DNA from: a virus
DNA: 29,370 bases
IMG/VR virus record: IMGVR_UViG_3300021197_000371
Span: 1-29,370 of that record
Direction: 5' to 3' (one strand)
Shown here: piece by piece, positions 9,345 through 15,319 of the stretch
How positions within the stretch are numbered: position 1 is the first letter of the stretch
How the letters are laid out: each line of letters begins with the position of its first letter
The notes under the pieces: generated by a model
Database searches by the model: none
What the model saw: only the letters and a program-made list of their open reading frames with translations
Told to the model about the DNA's origin: nothing
Position numbers and translations under genes: made by a program

Positions 9345-9451
9345 CCTGTTCAAGTACAGGCCCGTAAACTAACGGTTGGCCGACTGTTAAATTTACGCAC
9401 CCTAGAAAATGTAACAGCCTCTTATTGGTATTAGCTTTGTAACGAAGCCAA
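9345..9451 (+). promoter_or_regulatory. Structured leader RNA between promoter and capsid start
   Basis: Three further pairings can be drawn. First, CCTGT/ACAGG (9345-9349/9356-9360). Second, a two-part stem with CGTAAA/TTTACG (9363-9368/9392-9397) outside and AACGGTT/GACTGTT with two wobble pairs (9371-9377/9382-9388) closed by GGCC inside. Third, TTGG/CCAA (9425-9428/9448-9451) with an inner CTTTG/CGAAG. The last ends 5 bp before the Shine-Dalgarno sequence. No open frame of useful length is present. The fold was drawn by eye without an energy calculation. Confidence 0.4.
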
Positions 9452-9456
9452 CTATC

Positions 9457-9462
9457 AGGAGG
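9457..9462 (+). promoter_or_regulatory. Consensus Shine-Dalgarno of the capsid gene
   Basis: AGGAGG, the full consensus, sits 7 bp before the ATG at 9470. It is the strongest ribosome binding site in the window and fixes the capsid start. Confidence 0.85.
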
Positions 9463-9469
9463 ATTTATT

Positions 9470-10543
9470 ATGGCTTTTTCAACAGCAGGGGGATACGGTA
9501 ACTTACCTAACGGTAACTTTAGTTCCGTAATCTACTCTAAAAAAGTACAGCTTGCTTTCCGCAAGAGTACAGTATGTGGTGACATCACCAACTCTGATTA
9601 TTTTGGGGAGATTTCTGCCCAAGGTGATACAGTTAAAATTATTAAAGAACCTGAGATTTCCGTAAGCTCATACGCTCGTGGTACTAACATCTCAGCACAA
9701 GATCTTGACGATGAGGATTTCTCATTAGTCGTTGATAAAGCTAACTATTTTGCTTTCAAAATCGACGATATTGAAGAAGCTCACTCACATGTGAACTTCA
9801 TGGATCTTGCAACCAACCGTGCAGCTTATCGTTTGGCTGACCAGCACGATCAAGAAGTTCTTGGTTACTTGGCTGGCTACAAGCAATCAGCTTTGCATAC
9901 AGATGCCGATACAGTAAATACTACTGTAAATGGTTCTAAAGCAGTATCTACTGCTGGTTCAGACGAATTGTTGACATCTATGAAACTCCGCAAGGATTCA
10001 TTTGGCAACATTACAACAACTTCAGCAGGTGATCATTCGATTCCAGTTGCAGCACGTTTGCCTGGTGCCACAGCCCTTCCAACTGCTACAGCTTCACCAG
10101 CAATGGTTGTTGCTCGTATGGCTCGCCTCTTGGATCAACAACAAGTTGATACTCAAGGACGCTGGCTGGTTGTTGACCCAGTATTTATGGAAGTACTTCG
10201 TGACGAGGATTCACGCCTCTTCAATGCAGACTTCGGTGAATCAGGTGGACTACGCAATGGTTTGATCTTGAATAACTTCCACGGTTTCCGTGTATATACT
10301 TCAAGCAACCTACCTTCAGTTGGTACTGGTTCAGGAACTACAGGTTCTGCAAACCAAAATGCTAACTTTGGTGTTATCGTAGCTGGTCATGATTCTGCTG
10401 TAGCAACTGCTGAGCAAATCAACAAGACTGAAACTTATCGTGACCCTGACAGCTTTGCTGACATTGTTCGTGGTATGCATCTATATGGCCGCAAGATCCT
10501 TCGTCCAGAAGCTCTTGTTAACGCCAAGTATAACTTGGCATAA
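9470..10543 (+). CDS. Major capsid protein
   Basis: A 357-aa coat protein that builds the icosahedral shell. The N-terminal region (LAFRKSTVCGDITNSDYFGEI, about residues 29-49), the following GDTVKI and the later YFAFKIDDIEEAHSHVNF resemble the E-loop and core of HK97-fold coat proteins of the podovirus/P22-like broad group; no full family assignment is possible by eye. It follows scaffold and a dedicated promoter/leader, has the best SD in the window, and all 17 arginines use CGT or CGC, with no AGA/AGG, unlike the giant upstream gene. This codon selection fits the most abundant virion protein. Position, size and expression signals agree. Confidence 0.9.
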   Translation: MAFSTAGGYGNLPNGNFSSVIYSKKVQLAFRKSTVCGDITNSDYFGEISAQGDTVKIIKEPEISVSSYARGTNISAQDLDDEDFSLVVDKANYFAFKIDDIEEAHSHVNFMDLATNRAAYRLADQHDQEVLGYLAGYKQSALHTDADTVNTTVNGSKAVSTAGSDELLTSMKLRKDSFGNITTTSAGDHSIPVAARLPGATALPTATASPAMVVARMARLLDQQQVDTQGRWLVVDPVFMEVLRDEDSRLFNADFGESGGLRNGLILNNFHGFRVYTSSNLPSVGTGSGTTGSANQNANFGVIVAGHDSAVATAEQINKTETYRDPDSFADIVRGMHLYGRKILRPEALVNAKYNLA

Positions 10544-10556
10544 GGGGGGATAAAAA

Positions 10557-11060
10557 ATGGCTAATTTAGCAACTGCAGATCATGCTGCTCAAGGTAATTC
10601 AGCACGTGGTCGTTCTCCTTATTTAGTTCAAAACACTATTGACATTGCTGCTGCAATTGTTCTTAAAGGTAGTGATTTTGCTGCTAACGATACTATGGAA
10701 GTACTTAACGTTCCTGCTGGGACCGTTATTCTTTCTGCAGGTATTGAAATTATCACTCAACTTGACGGTACTTGTACCCTCGACATGGGCTTTACAGGAG
10801 CATCACCTGCTGCTGTAGATCTTTTTGTTGATGGTCTTGATGTTGTTGGTGGAGCCGTAGGTGCTTATGGTACAACACCAGCCACCGAAGCTGCACAGGT
10901 TCAGGTGATTTCTTCAGACGATACAATTGACGTTAAGTTTGCAACTGAAACTGATGTTACATCAGGCAAACTTCGTTTCTGGGCACTCCTTATGGATGTA
11001 TCAGATATGGGTAGTCATGATATGATTGCTGCTGAAGTTGATCGTGATTTACTTGCGTAA
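10557..11060 (+). CDS. Probable capsid decoration/head stabilisation protein
   Basis: A 167-aa, cysteine-poor, beta-rich protein 13 bp after the capsid gene. A Gly-rich SD (AGGGGG, 10543-10548) overlaps the capsid stop. It has alternating hydrophobic strands with Asp/Gly/Thr turns (for example GTVILSAGIEIITQLDGT, about 55-72) and a compact single-domain size, matching head decoration proteins that are commonly encoded right after the coat gene. All four arginines are CGT, as in the capsid gene, implying high expression. No family was recognised from motif alone, so decoration is inferred from position, size and codon use. Confidence 0.6.
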   Translation: MANLATADHAAQGNSARGRSPYLVQNTIDIAAAIVLKGSDFAANDTMEVLNVPAGTVILSAGIEIITQLDGTCTLDMGFTGASPAAVDLFVDGLDVVGGAVGAYGTTPATEAAQVQVISSDDTIDVKFATETDVTSGKLRFWALLMDVSDMGSHDMIAAEVDRDLLA

Positions 11061-11069
11061 CTAAACTGT

Positions 11070-11099
11070 TAGGTGGGCTGCTTAACTGTGGCCTACCTA
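11070..11099 (+). promoter_or_regulatory. Stem-loop between decoration gene and next gene
   Basis: TAGGTGGGC (11070-11078) pairs with GCCTACCTA (11091-11099), 9 bp with one G-U pair, leaving a 12-nt loop. No T-run follows, so it is not a classic terminator; a processing or mRNA-stability element at the end of the capsid transcript is possible. Five bp later there is a 10-bp perfect palindrome TATGTACATA (11104-11113). Confidence 0.4.
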
Positions 11100-11127
11100 C
11101 ACTTATGTACATATAAAGGAATAGACT

Positions 11128-11565
11128 ATGGGTATCACTACAGCAATGTGTACAAGCTTTAAGCAAGAACTGCTTGGTGGTATACATGATCTTGACTCAG
11201 ACTCAATTAAACTAGCTCTTATTAAACCTAGTAACAGTGGCACATACAATGCAGCTACAACAAATTATTCAGATGTAACAGGTAACTCAGACGAGGCTTC
11301 TGGTACAAATTACTCTGCAGGTGGGCAAGTTTTAGATAGCCCCTCTATTACAGTTAGTGGAACTACAGCTATGGTAGATTTTGCAGATGAAGTTTTTTCA
11401 AACGTATCCACATCAGCAGATGGATGTATTATTTATAATGCAGGGCAATCTAATAAAGCTATTTGTGTAATTGACTTTGGTGGCACAGTAACAGCAGTAG
11501 CTGGAGATTTAACTATTGAGTTTCCTGCTGTTGGGGCAAGCACTACTATAATTAGAATAGCTTAA
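11128..11565 (+). CDS. Small beta-rich virion protein, function unknown
   Basis: A 145-aa protein with a short N-terminal helix (CTSFKQELLGGIHDL) and then mainly beta strands separated by Gly/Thr/Ser turns: SIKLALIKPS, NYSAGGQVLDS, AMVDFADEVF, GCIIYNAGQSNKAICVIDF. The pattern of an IKLAL strand, a YSAGG turn, a V-DFAD strand and a final KAICVIDFGG strand recurs, from memory, in many marine phage structural proteins of unassigned role. An AAGGAA SD precedes the ATG. Placement in the head region suggests a head or head-tail surface protein. I cannot be more specific. Confidence 0.6.
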   Translation: MGITTAMCTSFKQELLGGIHDLDSDSIKLALIKPSNSGTYNAATTNYSDVTGNSDEASGTNYSAGGQVLDSPSITVSGTTAMVDFADEVFSNVSTSADGCIIYNAGQSNKAICVIDFGGTVTAVAGDLTIEFPAVGASTTIIRIA

Positions 11566-11568
11566 ACT

Positions 11569-12102
11569 ATGGCTACGTATGGTGCTAATGACGCCATATA
11601 TGGCAAAGGTACTTTTGGTACAGCTAGATTTGGCAGGGTTACACCTGTAATATCTTTAACGGGTGTTACAGGTACAGGCCAAATAGAGCCACCTGAAATT
11701 GGTGGTTTTGAAGTTGACATTGGCGTAAGGCTTACTGCGACTACTCTAGGTACAGGTAGTCTAGGATCGTTTCAAGTAAATGTAGGGGCTGGTCTAACTG
11801 GTGTAACGTCTACTGTAAGTATCGGTCAAGTATCTATCTCTAATCAGCATAGTTTACTTTCTGTATCTGGTACTAGTAGTATAGGTTCTGTTGGGGCAGG
11901 TGTTACTCCAAATATAATAGGTACAACCGCTATAGGTCAAGTAGGTTCTATTGATAAAATACACGTATCAGAAACTATAGTATCTGCAGGTATGACTTCT
12001 ACTATTGGATCAATAACAACAACTGCAGTAGTATTTAACTTTGAAGCAGTAAAGAACTTGTACAGTAAAAGACGTACTGTTATTATACCAAGGGCGGCAT
12101 AA
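11569..12102 (+). CDS. Beta-repeat structural protein, function unknown
   Basis: A 177-aa protein with a short YG/FG-rich N-terminus (YGANDAIYGKGTFGTARFG, residues 4-22) followed by about six imperfect repeats of roughly 20 residues with a GT-x-x-IG-x-V core: TGTGQIE, LGTGSLGSF, STVSIGQV, GTSSIGSV, GTTAIGQV, STIGSI. Such repeats suggest a beta-solenoid or fibrous fold. The C-terminus is basic (YSKRRTVIIPRAA). It starts 3 bp after the previous stop with no obvious SD, so translation is probably coupled. It resembles fibre-like accessory structural proteins; the real role is unknown. Confidence 0.6.
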   Translation: MATYGANDAIYGKGTFGTARFGRVTPVISLTGVTGTGQIEPPEIGGFEVDIGVRLTATTLGTGSLGSFQVNVGAGLTGVTSTVSIGQVSISNQHSLLSVSGTSSIGSVGAGVTPNIIGTTAIGQVGSIDKIHVSETIVSAGMTSTIGSITTTAVVFNFEAVKNLYSKRRTVIIPRAA

Positions 12103-12278
12103 TGAGTACTTCAGCAGAAAGAACAGCAAGAGTACCGCAAGAAAACAGAATAGTGTTTGTTTATAAATCATCTACTTCTTCTGATAGGATTGCTAGAGTA
12201 CCAGAACAAAATAGAACAGTTTTTGTAGAAAGACGACCCACTACTGCAGAAAGAACTGTATATGCAACTGAGGATTAA
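12102..12278 (+). CDS. 58-aa repeat protein
   Basis: A short gene starting in a TAATG overlap (1 bp) with the previous stop and ending 2 bp before the next ATG. The product is a near-perfect internal repeat: ERTARVPQENRIVFVYKSST (residues 6-25), DRIARVPEQNRTVFVERRPT (28-47), then a degenerate ERTVYATED at the C-terminus. Each unit alternates charged and beta-branched residues, so an extended beta hairpin or ladder is likely. The conserved repeat and the exact start/stop fit show it is a real gene. Similar ERTVYV-type short proteins are, from memory, frequent in marine phage tail regions; no function is known to me. Confidence 0.72.
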   Translation: MSTSAERTARVPQENRIVFVYKSSTSSDRIARVPEQNRTVFVERRPTTAERTVYATED

Positions 12279-12280
12279 AC

Positions 12281-12601
12281 ATGAGCTTTCGTTGGCCTAA
12301 TAAAGACCCTGATGAACAACTAGACTACAGCATTGACTGGTCTAGGTTTTTAGGTGATAGCATTACCATTACAGGTGTTCTATGGTCTGTAGATGCTGCT
12401 GATGGCACAAAGACAACTATTGCAGGTGGAGCTACAGTAAACGGTATACAAAACGTATCGCAAAGCCACACTAATACAGTAGCTACAATTAATATTGGAT
12501 CTGGAACTAATAACGTAGAGTATAAATTCTACTGTAGAATTACAGACAGTTCAGGTAGTCAAGCAGAACGTGTAGTTAAACTACGAGTAAAGGAACGCTA
12601 G
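12281..12601 (+). CDS. Small Ig-like-fold structural protein
   Basis: A 106-aa protein. It begins FRWPNKDPDEQLDYSIDWSRFLGD (residues 3-26), a segment I recall in marine phage structural proteins, followed by regularly spaced strands (ITITGVLWSV, TVATINIGS, VEYKFYCRITDS, ERVVKLRVKER) that fit an Ig-like beta sandwich ending in a basic strand. GAGG at 12270-12273 serves as SD and lies inside the end of the previous gene. It sits immediately before the adaptor gene, suggesting a role at the head-tail junction or on the capsid surface. This is inference from fold pattern and place. Confidence 0.6.
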   Translation: MSFRWPNKDPDEQLDYSIDWSRFLGDSITITGVLWSVDAADGTKTTIAGGATVNGIQNVSQSHTNTVATINIGSGTNNVEYKFYCRITDSSGSQAERVVKLRVKER

Positions 12602-13315
12602 ATGGCATATGATTATTTAGGTTTAGTAAATGATGTCAACAGACGTTTAAACGAAGTGGAGCTTACTGCAGATAACTTTGCATCTGCTATTGGTTTTTAT
12701 TCTGCCACTAAAGAAAGTGTAAACTCTTCAATTCGTTTTATCAATCAAGAACAGTTTGAGTGGCCCTACAATCATGTAGAGCAAGAAGATACTCTTACTC
12801 CTGGTGAAGTACGTTATGCTTATCCTGCAGATGCTAAGACAATTGACTTTGATAGTTTCCGTATAAAAAGAAATACTACTTTTAATAATACTACCCAAAG
12901 ATTAACTACCCTTTCCTATGAAGAGTACCTTGACAAGTTTATTGACCTTGAATATAATTCCGACGAAACCGTTAGAACTTTACCTAACCGTATTTTTAGA
13001 ACTCCAAGTCAGGAATATGGTGTAGTACCTTCTCCCGATAAAGCTTATGAGTTAGTGTATGAGTATTATAGATTACCTGTAGATTTAATTAGTGCAACAG
13101 ATGTACCTACAGTGCCTGAACAGTTTAGGCATGTAATTGTAGATGGTGCTATGTACTATGCCTACTTGTTTAGGGGTAATTCTCAAGATGCTACTATAGT
13201 TTACCAAAAGTATATTGAAGGTATAAAGAACATGAAAACTCTTTACATCAATAGGTATGATTACTTAAGGAGCACTGTTATAACTTCAAATAGTAAATTA
13301 GTGAGAGCTTTATAA
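12602..13315 (+). CDS. Head-to-tail adaptor (tail tubular protein A-like)
   Basis: A 237-aa protein. The N-terminal helices carry a phrase typical of podovirus adaptors (DVNRRLNEVEL at 11-21, SVNSSIRFINQEQFEWPYN at 39-57), then a beta-rich middle (GEVRYAYPADAKTIDFDSF) and C-terminal helices (FRHVIVDGAMYYAYLFRGN). Adaptors of the T7 gp11/P22 gp4 class sit between portal and nozzle and are about 170-230 aa. The ATG directly abuts the preceding TAG, with AAGGAA at about 12590. The nozzle gene follows after 1 bp, the expected partner. Confidence 0.8.
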   Translation: MAYDYLGLVNDVNRRLNEVELTADNFASAIGFYSATKESVNSSIRFINQEQFEWPYNHVEQEDTLTPGEVRYAYPADAKTIDFDSFRIKRNTTFNNTTQRLTTLSYEEYLDKFIDLEYNSDETVRTLPNRIFRTPSQEYGVVPSPDKAYELVYEYYRLPVDLISATDVPTVPEQFRHVIVDGAMYYAYLFRGNSQDATIVYQKYIEGIKNMKTLYINRYDYLRSTVITSNSKLVRAL

Positions 13316-13316
13316 T

Positions 13317-15308
13317 ATGCCCACTGCTTGGCAGACATTTCCAGTAGAATTTCGTGGGGGTCTGATTACTAATGTCAGTCCACTACAGCAAGGTATTAAT
13401 GCTGTAGGATCTGCGAGAGAGCTACGTAACTTTGAGCCATCTATTGAAGGTGGCTACAGACGTATACAAGGTTACACAAAGTATAACTCTACTGCTGTAC
13501 CTTCTTATGGTGCAACTAAAGTACAAGGTGGTAGTCAATCTGGTACTACCCTAAACATGGCTAGTATCTTTGTTACTGCTGCAGTGGGCGATAAGTTTAC
13601 TATAGCAGGAGATGCCACAGAGTATACTATATCTAATATTGCAGTTGGATCGTCAGGCTATAACGACACAAATAAAACACTCACTGCTACAATTACACCT
13701 GCCCTTGCAGCTACACCAGCAGATCAAGCAGCTATTACTTTTGTAAATAATACTAATTTAATTCAAGGTGTAGGATATTTTAACTCAGAAGTATTTGCTT
13801 ATCGTGATGGTGCTATTTGGAGCAATGACACAGCAGGTGCATGGTCACAAATTAATGTACCTAACTACGGAACTGTTTTAGTAAATGGTGGAAGTCAGAC
13901 AGGTGGTACAGTTGCTATAGATGGTTTAACGGGTGTACCGTATATTGGAGACACCTTTACTATTGCTGGCATTGCTAAAGTATATACAGTTACAGCAGAG
14001 CCTACAGTCACTAGCGGTGGAGCTACAGTAACTATTACACCTAACTTAGCAAGTAGCCCTGCGGATGATGCAGCTATTACTTTCCTAGCTACAGATAGAG
14101 GCAGTAATAACAAGCTACGGTATAGCCGTTACAATATTACTGGTACACCTACTATTATGTTTGTAGATGGTGCTAACTATCCAGCTAAGTACGATGGTAC
14201 AACTTTTACTACACTCAATGAAGCGCCTACAGATTTAATTGCTGCACAGTTTGTAGTAAACTTTAAGAATCAACTATTTTTTGGTAAAGATAATTTAATA
14301 GTATTTAGTGCGCCTTATACAGATACTGACTTTACTGCTGCTGCAGGTGCAGGAACAATTAATGTTGGAGAAGATCTAACAGGACTTATTGTTTATCGTG
14401 ATCAGCTTATTATCTTTACTCGTCGCAGAATATTTAGATTAACTGGCGATACTATTGCAAACTTTGTGCTTGCACCTATTACACTAGACATTGGTTGTGT
14501 CAGTGAAGACACTATTCAGGAAATAGGTGGTGACGTAATGTTTATGGCACCTGATGGTCTTAGGCTACTAAGTGCTACAGATCGTATTGGTGACTTTGGA
14601 TTATCTACTGCATCTAAGCCAATTCAAGATGTAATGACTAGCTTTACTTCTGGAAATACAAGTTTTGCTTCTTGTGTTATTCGTGGCAAAAGTCAGTATA
14701 GAGTTTTTGGATATGCAGCTAGTGTTTCTAAAACATCTGCTAGTGGTATCTTAGGTACACAGTTTGCTGATCAATCTGCTCAAGGAATGGCATGGGCACG
14801 ACTACGTGGAATTAAAGCTTATGTAGTTGATAGCTACTATGACGATAATATTGAAGAGCTTGTATCTTTTGCATTTAATGATGGCATAGTGTATCAAATG
14901 GAACAAGGTAGTTCTTTTGATGGTGATAATATTAGAGCTACTTTTAGTACTCCACACTTTGTAATTAATGATCCAAGAATACGTAAAACATTGTATAAAC
15001 TAACTACTTACGTAGATCCACGAGGGTCTGTAACTGGTCAAGCAGCATTGAAGTTAGACTTTGACCAACCTAATTCAATTGAACCAACACCAGTTACCTT
15101 TAGTAATGGTGCAACATCAACAGCATCTTTTTATGGAGATGCAATATTTGGAACAGCTACCTTTGGTGGTAAATTAGTAAATGTATTTACCAATCAAATA
15201 GTAGGCGCAGGAAGATCTGTCTCATTACAGTACGTATTTGACAGCACAGATCCAGAGTTTTCGCTGGATGCTTTAGCATTAGAATTTGCTACTAACGACA
15301 GACAATAA
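13317..15308 (+). CDS. Tail nozzle (tail tubular protein B-like)
   Basis: A 663-aa beta-propeller-type tail protein that forms the tip of the short tail. The N-terminus FRGGLITNVSPLQQGINAVGSARELRNFEP (residues 12-41) followed by a YRRIQGYTKY strand is typical of podovirus nozzles, which start with a GG(L/I)-x-x-x-SP-x-Q and a LRN-x-x-P motif. Residues 69-142 and 189-256 are two copies of an inserted module, each with GGSQ-(S/T)-G, GD-(K/T)-FTIAG, an ITP-x-L-A turn and a PAD-x-AAITF ending. Near the C-terminus, FYGDAIFGTATFGG (605-618) echoes the N-terminus of the 177-aa protein at 11569. It has close spacing to the adaptor upstream and fibre downstream. Confidence 0.85.
   Translation: MPTAWQTFPVEFRGGLITNVSPLQQGINAVGSARELRNFEPSIEGGYRRIQGYTKYNSTAVPSYGATKVQGGSQSGTTLNMASIFVTAAVGDKFTIAGDATEYTISNIAVGSSGYNDTNKTLTATITPALAATPADQAAITFVNNTNLIQGVGYFNSEVFAYRDGAIWSNDTAGAWSQINVPNYGTVLVNGGSQTGGTVAIDGLTGVPYIGDTFTIAGIAKVYTVTAEPTVTSGGATVTITPNLASSPADDAAITFLATDRGSNNKLRYSRYNITGTPTIMFVDGANYPAKYDGTTFTTLNEAPTDLIAAQFVVNFKNQLFFGKDNLIVFSAPYTDTDFTAAAGAGTINVGEDLTGLIVYRDQLIIFTRRRIFRLTGDTIANFVLAPITLDIGCVSEDTIQEIGGDVMFMAPDGLRLLSATDRIGDFGLSTASKPIQDVMTSFTSGNTSFASCVIRGKSQYRVFGYAASVSKTSASGILGTQFADQSAQGMAWARLRGIKAYVVDSYYDDNIEELVSFAFNDGIVYQMEQGSSFDGDNIRATFSTPHFVINDPRIRKTLYKLTTYVDPRGSVTGQAALKLDFDQPNSIEPTPVTFSNGATSTASFYGDAIFGTATFGGKLVNVFTNQIVGAGRSVSLQYVFDSTDPEFSLDALALEFATNDRQ
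13521..14084 (+). repeat. Duplicated nozzle module (protein-level repeat)
   Basis: Two homologous modules encoded at about 13521-13742 and 13881-14084, 120 codons apart. Both have GGSQ-x-G at the start, a GD-x-FTIAG strand, TITP-x-LA, and PAD-x-AAITF at the end. Sequence divergence between copies is large, so the duplication is old. Confidence 0.7.
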
Positions 15309-15319
15309 GGAACAGAGAA

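Noticed and set aside
9234-9469. tRNA or other known non-coding RNA in the capsid leader
   Set aside because: No cloverleaf, no T-loop (GTTCGA-like) sequence and no recognisable riboswitch core; only simple stems.
10541-10559. Programmed frameshift fusing the capsid gene to the downstream gene (as in T7 10A/10B)
   Set aside because: The G-run comes after the stop codon and the downstream gene has its own ATG and SD; no slippery site before the stop.
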